The notes beneath the pieces are model-generated. The model was not told the origin of the DNA, made no database searches, and saw only the letters and a program-made list of their open reading frames with translations. 35,010 nucleotides of DNA, from positions 1 through 35,010 of the forward strand of contig PCCU01000043.1 in NCBI GenBank assembly GCA_002732015.1. The letters run 5' to 3'. This DNA comes from Candidatus Pelagibacterales bacterium. Its GTDB lineage: Bacteria > Pseudomonadota > Alphaproteobacteria > TMED109. This document shows, piece by piece, positions 15,889-23,811 of this stretch (position 1 is its first letter; each line of letters begins with the position of its first letter). The position numbers and the translations under genes are program-made.

Positions 15889-16968
15889 CTAATTATCTAA
15901 GTAGCCTAAAGATTTCCAAGTTTTGTAATTTTCTCTAAATGTTTGAAGAGAATTCCACGCTGCTTTAAAATCTTCATCTTTAGCACTTTCTTCCTCTACA
16001 ACTTCAAGCCAAGCTTTTTTTAATGTATCTAGAATTTCATCATTCCACTTATGAATTTTTACTCCCTTATTTTCTAATGATGCTAATGCTTCTATTTGTA
16101 TTGCCTCTCCTTCTGCTACTCCATGTCTCATATTATCTCCACACACACTTTCTATTTGTGCCTGTTGCATTTCAGAAAGATTATTCCATTTATCCATATT
16201 TACCATTAATTCAAATAAAGTCGATTGTTGATGCCAGCCAGGAAAATAATAATGCTTTGCTACCTGATAAAATCCAAGATTTAGATCAACTGCAGGCATT
16301 GAAAATTCTGTAGCATCGATAGTCCCTAATTCCAAAGCCGGGAAGATATCACCGCCAGCAATCAATTGTGTAGAAACTCCAATCTTTTCCATTACTTTAG
16401 CCCCAAGACCAAAAAAACGCATTTTCATTCCTTTCATATCTTCTAAAGATTTAATTTCTTTTCTAAACCAACCTGATGCCTCGGGTGCTATAACTCCACA
16501 AAAAATACCTTTGATATTATGCTTCTCATAAATTCTTTCAAATAATTCTTTCCCTCCTCCAAAGTATAACCAAGCCATATATTCACTAGCAGAAGGACCA
16601 AATGGAACGGCAGCGAATAATGGCAATGCAGGAACTTTTCCTGCCCAATATCCAGGAGTAGACCAGCCTGCGTCCACCGAACCTGATGAAACAGCATCAA
16701 ATACTTCTAATGCTGGAACTAACGCTCCAGGCTCAAAAAACTTAATTTGTATATTTTTACCTGATACCTTAGATATTTGATTTTGAAACCTTATTCCCAT
16801 TGTTCCTAATTGGGTTAAAGAACCGGGAAAAGTACTGGCCATTTTCCATCTCACCTTTTTACCTATCTCTTCTGATTGGCTTCCATCTAAAGATTTATTT
16901 TCCTTATCAGAACATGATATTAAAATTAACGACAATAAAAATATAAGAATTTTTGATAGCTTTAACAC
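15889..16968 (-). CDS. TRAP-type C4-dicarboxylate/2-oxo acid solute-binding lipoprotein (DctP/TakP-like)
   Basis: A 359-aa DctP-family protein. The signal has a lipobox LISC with Cys19, so it is probably membrane-anchored, unlike the usual soluble periplasmic form. The N-terminal WKMASTFPGS, the block VPALEVFDAVSSGSVDAG with PGYWAGK, the Arg of MKMRFFGLGAKVMEKIG and GGDIFPALELGTIDATEF resemble the TakP-like group that binds 2-oxo acids with a sodium ion. The Arg is the conserved carboxylate ligand. The start is GTG at 16968 behind GGGGGGAG. No DctQ or DctM follows; the next gene is a DASS permease 11 bases away. Confidence 0.92.
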   Translation of the reverse strand: MLKLSKILIFLLSLILISCSDKENKSLDGSQSEEIGKKVRWKMASTFPGSLTQLGTMGIRFQNQISKVSGKNIQIKFFEPGALVPALEVFDAVSSGSVDAGWSTPGYWAGKVPALPLFAAVPFGPSASEYMAWLYFGGGKELFERIYEKHNIKGIFCGVIAPEASGWFRKEIKSLEDMKGMKMRFFGLGAKVMEKIGVSTQLIAGGDIFPALELGTIDATEFSMPAVDLNLGFYQVAKHYYFPGWHQQSTLFELMVNMDKWNNLSEMQQAQIESVCGDNMRHGVAEGEAIQIEALASLENKGVKIHKWNDEILDTLKKAWLEVVEEESAKDEDFKAAWNSLQTFRENYKTWKSLGYLDN

Positions 16969-17008
16969 TTCTCCCCCCTTTTCATATAAAATTAAATATT
17001 ATATTATA

Positions 17009-17473
17009 TTAAAGACCTTCGCCACTAAAATTTAAACTTTTCCAAGCTTCATAAGCTATTATAGAAGCTGCATTACTTAGGTTTAAGCTTCTGCTATTAT
17101 TTAGCATTGGTATTCTAAAAGTTTTATTTTTGTATTTCTCAATAAAGATCTTTGGCAAACCATCAATCTCTGAACCGAAAATAATTATTGAATTATTTGT
17201 AAATTTTGCATCAGTATATTTATTCTTACCAAATTTAGTTATGATTAATAAATCTTTAATATTTATTTTTTTAATATACAGTTCTAAGTCATCGAAAATT
17301 AAAGGTTTCGTATTAGAAAAATAATCTAACTTTGCTCTCCTTAAACTCTTATTATCTAAATTAAAACCTAATGGTTTTATTAAATGTAATTTAAAACCAG
17401 TATTACTGCATAACCTCATAATATTTCCTGTATTTGGTGGAATTTGAGGTTTATAAAGTACTAACGTAACCAT
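17009..17473 (-). CDS. trmL: tRNA (cytidine/uridine-34-2'-O)-methyltransferase TrmL
   Basis: A 154-aa SPOUT methyltransferase that methylates the ribose of wobble base 34 in some leucine tRNAs. The three knot motifs are PQIPPNTGNIMRLCSNTG, IIFGSEIDGLP and RIPMLNNSRSLNLSNAASI. The length is that of the minimal TrmL, without extra domains. It is divergent from the cyclase gene across 60 bases and is followed 40 bases downstream by the TRAP-type lipoprotein gene. Confidence 0.93.
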   Translation of the reverse strand: MVTLVLYKPQIPPNTGNIMRLCSNTGFKLHLIKPLGFNLDNKSLRRAKLDYFSNTKPLIFDDLELYIKKINIKDLLIITKFGKNKYTDAKFTNNSIIIFGSEIDGLPKIFIEKYKNKTFRIPMLNNSRSLNLSNAASIIAYEAWKSLNFSGEGL

Positions 17474-17533
17474 TTATTTAAATATATAAATAAAATTACT
17501 TTTAATAAAAATATTTTTAAGTAATATTGAATT

Positions 17534-18685
17534 ATGCCAATCATAAAAGATAATAAAAATTTATTTACCCTAGATAAGAATGATAGAGGAGCACAAAGAA
17601 AAATGGCAGCAATATTTGCTGCAGATGTTGTTGGATATAGTAAATTGATGGCACAAAATGAAAAATTAACTTTATTTAGGCTCAAAGAAACAAGAAAAAC
17701 TACTGACCCCATTATTCAACAGCTAGGAGGAAGAATTTTTTCTACAGCTGGTGATTCGATAATGGCAGAGTTTGCTAGTCCCGTTGACGCAGTTGAGGCA
17801 GCTATAGAGATACAAAATAAAATAACTAAAACATCCTCTGAAATCAACGACGGTATTATCATTGAATTTAGAATAGGTATTAATTTAGGTGATATAATGG
17901 TTCAAGATAATAACTTATACGGAGATAATGTTAATATCGCAGCTAGGTTAGAAGCCATATCTAAGCCAGGGGAAATATGTATTTCTGAGAAAGTTTATCA
18001 AGAAATTAAAAATAAAGTTGATATAAGTTTCAATTTTGGTGGAACTAAAAAACTAAAAAATATAAGTGAAAAAATAAATGTTTATTCATCAAATCTAACT
18101 ATCGTCGATAGTAGTAATTTAAAAAAAGGCTTGTTTAAAAAAAAGTTATTAATTAGTTCTTCATTATTAATTTTTTTAGTTATTTTAGCTTTTTTATCAT
18201 ATAAACATTTTTTCTCTGAAAAAATAAATTACAATCAAAGAACAGTTAGCACTTTGGATGATTTTAAAGCCTCAGAAGAAACTAAACCTGATGGGTCATT
18301 GGCTGAAGATAACGTGCTAAAGCTCTCTGTAATGAACTTTAAAAATCAGTCTAACATTTTTACTGAAGGCAACCTAAACTCACTGATGGACATCATAAAC
18401 TCAACACTTACAGAAAAAGATATATTAGCAACAGTAAATTCTCCTGAGGGCTCTGAAAACCTAAACCCTCCTGAAGTTATGTTAATAGCCACAGAAGCTA
18501 ATTCAGCATTTGTAATTAATGGATTAGTCTTTTCTGAAGGTCAAAAAAACTTTTTAACAATAAAAATATACGAGGCAAAAAGAGGTTCAATGATAGCTAG
18601 CAAAAAAATAAACTTAGATGTCTCTGATAATTATAATGAAGTCACAAAGTTCTTTAAATTATTCAAAAAGGATATAATAAAATAA
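17534..18685 (+). CDS. Membrane-anchored class III adenylate/guanylate cyclase
   Basis: A 383-aa protein. An N-terminal class III cyclase catalytic domain (about 22-185) carries metal-binding Asp31 (FAADVVGYS) and Asp74 (AGDSIMAEF) and the transition-state residues Asn134 and Arg138 in YGDNVNIAARLE. One transmembrane helix follows (about 200-222), then a C-terminal, presumably periplasmic, domain (about 240-383) of unknown family. In many proteobacterial relatives the cyclase is followed by a TolB-like or TPR region; here KLSVMNFKNQS resembles the start of such a TolB-like fold but is short. Nucleotide choice (cAMP or cGMP) cannot be settled. It is a stand-alone gene. Confidence 0.9.
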   Translation: MPIIKDNKNLFTLDKNDRGAQRKMAAIFAADVVGYSKLMAQNEKLTLFRLKETRKTTDPIIQQLGGRIFSTAGDSIMAEFASPVDAVEAAIEIQNKITKTSSEINDGIIIEFRIGINLGDIMVQDNNLYGDNVNIAARLEAISKPGEICISEKVYQEIKNKVDISFNFGGTKKLKNISEKINVYSSNLTIVDSSNLKKGLFKKKLLISSSLLIFLVILAFLSYKHFFSEKINYNQRTVSTLDDFKASEETKPDGSLAEDNVLKLSVMNFKNQSNIFTEGNLNSLMDIINSTLTEKDILATVNSPEGSENLNPPEVMLIATEANSAFVINGLVFSEGQKNFLTIKIYEAKRGSMIASKKINLDVSDNYNEVTKFFKLFKKDIIK

Positions 18686-18694
18686 ATTTTTTTG

Positions 18695-18784
18695 TGGCGG
18701 AGAGAGAGGGATTCGAACCCTCGATACGATTTCTCGCATACACGCGTTCCAGGCGTGCGCCTTCAACCACTCGGCCACCTCTCC
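18695..18784 (-). tRNA. tRNA-Ser (anticodon GGA)
   Basis: On the minus strand a 90-base class II tRNA with acceptor GGAGAGG pairing with TCTCTCC (one G-T), discriminator G and an encoded CCA. The D arm region is TGGCCGAGTGGTTGAAGGC, the anticodon loop is CTGGAAC (GGA, reading UCC and UCU) and the long variable arm is about 18-20 bases. The T arm is GAGGG-TTCGAAT-CCCTC. The D-loop G pair and long variable arm identify serine. Confidence 0.97.
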
Positions 18785-18818
18785 TTTTAATTAAAAAAAA
18801 ATAATATATAATTTTTAT

Positions 18819-19106
18819 ATGTCTATAAAAGTAAAATTGCAAATTTATTTAATATTTTTAGCTTCTTTATTAATGCTTCTAAGCGTCGTTATACAAGATT
18901 TATCTTTGGGAAAAATATGGTTTTATTTGAATTCTAATAGTTTAGTAGGAATTCAATCATTTGCTGAAGAAATATCTGAGTCTTATAGATATGGGAGTTT
19001 TTTTTATGAACTAATAATTATGTTATTAAATGCAAACTTATTTTTTTTCAGTGGGATTTTTAGCATCATGATATCTTTAAGTTTGTTTATGTTCTTAGAC
19101 TCTTAA
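18819..19106 (+). CDS. Hypothetical small membrane protein
   Basis: A 95-aa protein with two clear membrane segments (about 6-25 and 66-92) and a hydrophilic loop between them that contains SFAEEISESYRYGS. I recognise no family. It is divergent from the tRNA-Ser gene, and its 3' end overlaps pheT on the opposite strand by 12 bases. ATG start with no clear ribosome binding site. The two-helix pattern and start-to-stop placement in the gap support a real gene, but with moderate confidence. Confidence 0.6.
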   Translation: MSIKVKLQIYLIFLASLLMLLSVVIQDLSLGKIWFYLNSNSLVGIQSFAEEISESYRYGSFFYELIIMLLNANLFFFSGIFSIMISLSLFMFLDS

Positions 19107-21482
19107 TTCACCATTAACTTCTTTTTTTACTTTCAAAATAATATTGTGCATTATTTCATTAATTTCTTTAGCATTAAAAACTTTATCTTTCTGCAAAATT
19201 TCTACTTCTACTCCAACAGAAAACCTTTTATCATTATTTTCTATATTATTATATATATCAAATACCAACACTTCTCCAATAATATCATTGCTGGATTTAA
19301 TAGAATTTATTAAATCGCCTACTTTTACATTGTTAGGCAAAATAAAAGAGAAATCTTTTTTTAAGTTCAGAAATGGCGATGGGTTAAATTCTTTAGATTT
19401 TACTTTACTAGAAAAGTTCTTTAATAATGACTCAATTTCTAAAGTTCCTAAAACTGTTTGTTGTTTAATCTGAAACTTTTTCATTAGTTTAGGATGTAAT
19501 TCTCCTAAGCTTCCTATTTGTTCATTATTGATAATAATATCAGCCGATTTCCCAGGATGATAGTATTCACTTTTACTTCTTATGAAATCAATTTCTAGTT
19601 GTAATGAAAATATTTTGATAAGATCTAATATAATTGCCTTCATGTCAAAAAAATCATAAAATCTTCTATTGTAATACCAGTTTTTTTTTGTCTGATAACC
19701 GCTAAGAACTAATCCTATAAATTTTTCTTGTTTAGAATAATCAATTCCTCTAAAAATATCACCTATCTCAAACATAGCGAAAGCATCAAAACCTTTTGCA
19801 TAGTTTCTTGAAATAGAGTCCAATAAATTTGGATATAACGAGTTTCTCATTACACTTAATTCATTAGATATAGGATTAACTAAACGTAGGTCCTCTTTAT
19901 AGTCTGTATCAGGTATAATTTTTTTTGGAGAAATAAAAGTAAAAGATTTTATTTCGTCTAAACCAAGGTGTGCCAACTTTTCTCTCAAGTCTATCTCTAT
20001 ATTTTTAGAAAAAGGCATACTTTCCTTTGACATAAAGTCATTATTTAAAGAATTTTCATAGGGTATGTTGTCATAACCATCTAACCTCACAACTTCTTCC
20101 ACTATATCATTGGCATGAAATATATCATGCCTCCATGTTGGAGCTGTAATGGAAAAAAAAGATTTTTCTTTTTTTATCTCAAACCCTAATCTTTCTAAAT
20201 AATTAATTTGTAAATCAGTACTGATACTATATCCTGTAATAGTTTTAAAGGTATCTGTTTTATAATTGATTGAATGATTTTTTTCTAGAGAGTTTCCTGC
20301 AGAAATTGCTTGGCTATAACTGCCATGACAGAAATTTATTATCATTTCAGTAGCATAACTCAAGCCCTCTAACAAACCATTCTTATCAACACCTCTTTCA
20401 AATCTATATCTAGCATCAGTAATTATATTATGTCGTCTTCCGGTTTTTGAAATTAAATCTGGATCAAAATAGGCAACTTCAAGAAATACTTTTTTTGTAT
20501 TAGAATCAACACAACTATTTGCACTACCCATCACACCTGCTAGACTCACTATTTTTTTATCATCTGCTATAACAAGATCTTTGTCTGTTAAATTATAAGT
20601 TTTATTGTCTAACCCTATAAAGCTCTCTTCATTATTTGCTCTTCTTACTTTAAGATTTCCTTCAATTTTATCTAAATCAAAAACATGAAGCGGGCGTCCT
20701 AAATCAAATAATATATAATTTGTAATATCTACTAGCATAGAATTTGGATTAATACCTATTTGAATTAGTTTGTTTACAAAATTTACAGGACTCTTAGGGT
20801 TTTTTTCTATTTTAAACTCTCTACCGATAATCAAAGGACAATCTTTTTTATTTGATAAACTAGAAAGGTCCCAAACCATCTCACTTTTAAAACTATCTTT
20901 CTCATGAAAAACTTCTTTTTTTATTAATTGTTTTGATAATTTAGCTGCTAATTCTCTGGCAATACCTTTGACAGATGCGCAATCGCCTCTGTTGGGAGTA
21001 AGTCCTATTTCAAAGATATAATCTTTTTCAAAGTAACTACCATAACTTTTTCCAACTTCAAAGGTATCTCCTAAATCAATTATTCCTGCTGAGTTTTCAG
21101 ACAAGCAAAGCTCTTCCTCAGAGCAAAGCATTCCATCGCCTTCAACTCCTCTTATGCTTTTTTTCTCTAATTTAAACATTTTTCCTGGAATAAAAGTTCC
21201 ATTTGGAGCAAATACTGTTTTCATTCCTTCATATAAATTTCCTGCTCCACATACTACGTTGTAATTTTCTTTGCCCGATGTAACCTCACATAAACTTAAT
21301 CTATCTGCATTAGGATGCTTCTTAATGCTTTTTAACTCACAAACTAACATATCCATTAGGCTAGGGTTAATAGGTTGAAAATTTTCTACCTCTAATCCAA
21401 GGTCTGTTAAAATTTTGGCAATTTCAGCAGGATTATTATTAAGTTTGATATGTTCTTTTAGCCACGAAAGAGTAAACTTCAT
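19095..21482 (-). CDS. pheT: Phenylalanine-tRNA ligase beta subunit
   Basis: Beta subunit (795 aa) of the alpha2-beta2 PheRS, normal length. In order: the N-terminal B1 segment (LSWLKEHI), the EMAP-like tRNA-binding domain (about 40-150, KHPNADRLSLCEV, VVCGAGN, RGVEGDGMLCSEEEL), the B3/B4 editing domain (about 210-380), B5 (about 400-475), the catalytic-like core (about 480-680) and a C-terminal ferredoxin-fold anticodon-binding domain (about 700-795). It overlaps the end of pheS by 4 bases (ATGA), so the two subunits are translationally coupled. Confidence 0.97.
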   Translation of the reverse strand: MKFTLSWLKEHIKLNNNPAEIAKILTDLGLEVENFQPINPSLMDMLVCELKSIKKHPNADRLSLCEVTSGKENYNVVCGAGNLYEGMKTVFAPNGTFIPGKMFKLEKKSIRGVEGDGMLCSEEELCLSENSAGIIDLGDTFEVGKSYGSYFEKDYIFEIGLTPNRGDCASVKGIARELAAKLSKQLIKKEVFHEKDSFKSEMVWDLSSLSNKKDCPLIIGREFKIEKNPKSPVNFVNKLIQIGINPNSMLVDITNYILFDLGRPLHVFDLDKIEGNLKVRRANNEESFIGLDNKTYNLTDKDLVIADDKKIVSLAGVMGSANSCVDSNTKKVFLEVAYFDPDLISKTGRRHNIITDARYRFERGVDKNGLLEGLSYATEMIINFCHGSYSQAISAGNSLEKNHSINYKTDTFKTITGYSISTDLQINYLERLGFEIKKEKSFFSITAPTWRHDIFHANDIVEEVVRLDGYDNIPYENSLNNDFMSKESMPFSKNIEIDLREKLAHLGLDEIKSFTFISPKKIIPDTDYKEDLRLVNPISNELSVMRNSLYPNLLDSISRNYAKGFDAFAMFEIGDIFRGIDYSKQEKFIGLVLSGYQTKKNWYYNRRFYDFFDMKAIILDLIKIFSLQLEIDFIRSKSEYYHPGKSADIIINNEQIGSLGELHPKLMKKFQIKQQTVLGTLEIESLLKNFSSKVKSKEFNPSPFLNLKKDFSFILPNNVKVGDLINSIKSSNDIIGEVLVFDIYNNIENNDKRFSVGVEVEILQKDKVFNAKEINEIMHNIILKVKKEVNGELRV

Positions 21483-22552
21483 CTTAATCCTCTAATAATA
21501 TTTGGAAATCCATTGGGGTTGAAGCTATAATTTTTTAACCACTTTAAATCATTTTCATAAAACATTCTTAAATCATTTATACCATATTTTAACATAGCAA
21601 ATCTTTCTACTCCTAAACCAAAAGCAAATCCTCTGTATTTTTCAGCATCTATACCACAGTTTTCTAATACTTTTACATTAACCATCCCACAACCTAATAC
21701 TTCTAACCATTCTTCATCTTTACCTATTTCTAAAGTGTTATTTTTTTTAGAGCACCCTATGTCAACCTCTGCTGATGGTTCCGTAAATGGAAAATAAGAT
21801 GGTCTAAACCTAACCGGAATATTTTCAATCTGAAAGAATTTTTCTAGTAGTATCTTTATTACACTTTTAAGTTGCGCCATATTTGCATTTTTATCTACTA
21901 GTAATCCCTCAACTTGATGAAACATAGGCGAGTGAGTAGCATCATCATCACACCTGTATGTAGCTCCTGGAGCAATAATTTTAATCGGTAATTTCTTTTG
22001 TGACATTACTCTAATCTGTACAGGAGATGTATGGGTTCTTAGTAGCATATTCTTTTTATTTAAATAAAAAGTATCATGGTCTTGTCTTGCAGGATGATTT
22101 TCTGAAATATTTAAAGCAGTGAAATTATTATATTCATCTTCAATGTGAGGACCTTCTTTTACTTCAAAACCCATACTTGCTAATATACTGGTTATTTCAT
22201 CTAGTGTTTTGGTAATTGGATGGATACTTCCACTTTTTACAGGCCTTACAGGTAAAGAAATATCAATTTTTTCATTTATTAGCTTAGAGTTTAGCTCTAT
22301 ATCAAGAATTTCTTGTCTTTTATTTAAAAAATGATCCTCTATTTCTTTTTTAATTATATTTAAAGTTTTTCCAGCATTTGCTTTTTCACTTTTACTCAAT
22401 TCTTTTAGTGATTTTAATAAAATTGTAAATTTTCCGTTTTTTCCAATATAGTAAATTTTTAATTCATCTAACTTTTCTAATGGTAAATCAACAGCAAGAT
22501 CTTTAAAAACTAAAGATTTTAGTTCCTCTCCTTTTTTAATGATTTCTTCGAT
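21479..22552 (-). CDS. pheS: Phenylalanine-tRNA ligase alpha subunit, apparent ATC start
   Basis: Alpha (catalytic) subunit of PheRS, 357 aa if read from an ATC at 22552. Class II motifs are present: PGATYRCDDDATHSPMFHQVEG, RFRPSYFPFTEPSAEVD and GFAFGLGVERFAMLKYG (given as family blocks). The first ATG/GTG/TTG in frame is the TTG at 22399, which would cut about 50 residues from the N-terminal coiled coil, including IYYIGKNGKFTILLKSLKEL, a block conserved in PheS. From the in-frame TAA at 22553-22555 onward there is no other canonical start. GAGGTG, a near-perfect ribosome binding site, ends 5 bases before the ATC. The gene follows rplT by 23 bases. Confidence 0.95.
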   Translation of the reverse strand: MEEIIKKGEELKSLVFKDLAVDLPLEKLDELKIYYIGKNGKFTILLKSLKELSKSEKANAGKTLNIIKKEIEDHFLNKRQEILDIELNSKLINEKIDISLPVRPVKSGSIHPITKTLDEITSILASMGFEVKEGPHIEDEYNNFTALNISENHPARQDHDTFYLNKKNMLLRTHTSPVQIRVMSQKKLPIKIIAPGATYRCDDDATHSPMFHQVEGLLVDKNANMAQLKSVIKILLEKFFQIENIPVRFRPSYFPFTEPSAEVDIGCSKKNNTLEIGKDEEWLEVLGCGMVNVKVLENCGIDAEKYRGFAFGLGVERFAMLKYGINDLRMFYENDLKWLKNYSFNPNGFPNIIRGLR

Positions 22553-22557
22553 TTAAG

Positions 22558-22563
22558 CACCTC
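22558..22563 (-). promoter_or_regulatory. Ribosome binding site that fixes the pheS start at ATC
   Basis: GAGGTG on the minus strand is fully complementary to the usual 16S rRNA 3' end. It is followed by CTTAA and then ATC (22552-22550), an ideal 5-base spacing. No ATG, GTG or TTG in the pheS frame lies between here and 22399. An out-of-frame GTG within the site itself opens only a 13-codon frame. Confidence 0.7.
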
Positions 22564-22575
22564 GAAATGTTAAAG

Positions 22576-22923
22576 TTAATTCTTTATTTTTTCCATTATG
22601 GCTTTAAATGCAGCAGGATCTTCATAAGCTATATTAGCTAAAACTTTCCTATCTAGTTGAAGGTTTTTTTTGTTAAGCTTTGAAATAAATACAGAATACT
22701 TCATGCCAAGCGCTCTACATGCTGCATTTATTCTGATAATCCAAAGTTTTCTGAGTTCTCTTTTTTTATTTTTTCTGTCTCTGTAGGCATATTGTCTATT
22801 TTTTTCAACCCTTTGCATAGCAGCTCTAAATGTATTTTTTTGTCTTCCTCTAGAACCTTTAGCTGCAGACAGTACTTTTTTATGTCTTGCGTGTTTAGTT
22901 ACACCTCGTTTTACTCTGGCCAT
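22576..22923 (-). CDS. rplT: 50S ribosomal protein L20
   Basis: A 115-aa basic protein with the L20 signatures RVKRGVTKHARHKKVL, KGSRGRQKNTFRAAMQ, YRDRKNKKRELRKLWI and INAACRALGMKYS. L20 binds 23S rRNA early in 50S assembly. In many bacteria it also represses the rpmI-rplT transcript. It follows rpmI after 14 bases and precedes pheS in the classic infC-rpmI-rplT-pheST order. Confidence 0.98.
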   Translation of the reverse strand: MARVKRGVTKHARHKKVLSAAKGSRGRQKNTFRAAMQRVEKNRQYAYRDRKNKKRELRKLWIIRINAACRALGMKYSVFISKLNKKNLQLDRKVLANIAYEDPAAFKAIMEKIKN

Positions 22924-22937
22924 TTAATCCTACTTAA

Positions 22938-23135
22938 TTATGTTCTTAAAAAATTTCTTTTTATAATTTTCTCATCAGACTTTGCAAGTATAGTAGTTCC
23001 CCTAGCATTTCTAATAAATTTATTTGTTCTTTTAATCATACCATGTCTTTTTCCTGCTTGATTCATTTTAACCTTACCAGACCCGGTAAAAGAAAATCTT
23101 TTTTTTGCACCACTTTTGTTTTTAATTTTTGGCAT
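22938..23135 (-). CDS. rpmI: 50S ribosomal protein L35
   Basis: A 65-aa protein of normal length with the L35 pattern MPKIKNKSGAKKRF, SGKVKMNQAGKRHGM and a basic C-terminus. ATG start. It lies 76 bases after infC. That leader gap is the place where an L20-type translational operator would be expected, but I could not identify one. Confidence 0.97.
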   Translation of the reverse strand: MPKIKNKSGAKKRFSFTGSGKVKMNQAGKRHGMIKRTNKFIRNARGTTILAKSDEKIIKRNFLRT

Positions 23136-23211
23136 ATCTATATTTTAAAATTACTAAATATATTTCTATTTACTTTTCTAATCAAGTTTTATTTGCATTT
23201 TAAAAGAACTT

Positions 23212-23748
23212 TTATTTTTTTTCTTCTGGAGTTAATATCATAACCGCTTGTCTTCCCTCTAGTTTAGGATCTAACTCAACCTTTGAAATATTCTTTGTTT
23301 CATCCTTAATTCGCTCCAACACCTTAATACCTAATTCCCTATGAGCCATCTCTCTTCCCCTATATCTAAGTGAAATTTTAACTTTATCCCCTGCACCTAA
23401 GAACTTTTTTATGCTTTTAATTTTTATGTTAAAATCATTTAAGTCAATATTTGGTCTAAACTTTAGTTCTTTTATATCTATAACTTTTTGCTTTTTTTTT
23501 GCTTTTGCAGCTTTTTTTTGGGCTTCAAATTTAAATTTTCCATGATCTAGTATTTTACAAACAGGAGGCTTTGCGTTTGGAGAAACTTCAACTAAGTCCA
23601 ATCCTATGTCTTCTGCCATATCTAGAGCTTTCTGTAGCTTAACAACACCAATCATCTTACCTTTGTTATCAATTAACCTTACTGGATCTATAAAAATTTC
23701 TTTGTTTATGCGCGGACCCGCATTGGTTGGAGAATTATTTCTTACTAT
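23212..23748 (-). CDS. infC: Translation initiation factor IF-3, non-canonical start
   Basis: IF3 controls start codon selection on the 30S subunit. Both domains are visible. The N-domain begins NNSPTNAGPRINKEIF and continues with RLIDNKGKMIGVV and AEDIGLDLVEVSPNAKPPVCKI; the C-domain includes KELKFRPNI, RYRGREMAHRELG and the usual end. The first canonical start in frame is the ATG at 23655, which would remove the conserved N-terminus. Between it and the in-frame TAG upstream only non-canonical codons occur. ATA at 23748 lies 7 bases after AGAAAGG (23756-23762), giving 178 aa. ATT at 23754 (180 aa) matches the classic infC start but is one base from that site. Confidence 0.95.
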   Translation of the reverse strand: MVRNNSPTNAGPRINKEIFIDPVRLIDNKGKMIGVVKLQKALDMAEDIGLDLVEVSPNAKPPVCKILDHGKFKFEAQKKAAKAKKKQKVIDIKELKFRPNIDLNDFNIKIKSIKKFLGAGDKVKISLRYRGREMAHRELGIKVLERIKDETKNISKVELDPKLEGRQAVMILTPEEKK

Positions 23749-23811
23749 AACAATACCTTTCTATAATAAATCTACTTATAACCAAAATTAATTAATAATA
23801 CTATCTTTTTT

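Noticed and set aside
22519..22560. GTG mini-frame of 13 codons overlapping the pheS start
   Set aside because: It sits on the ribosome binding site itself, has none of its own and codes no Phe or other leader-like run, so it is not a convincing attenuator peptide.
23136..23211. L20-type translational operator in the infC-rpmI gap
   Set aside because: The 76-base gap is almost pure A/T and I could find no convincing pseudoknot-like pairing by eye.
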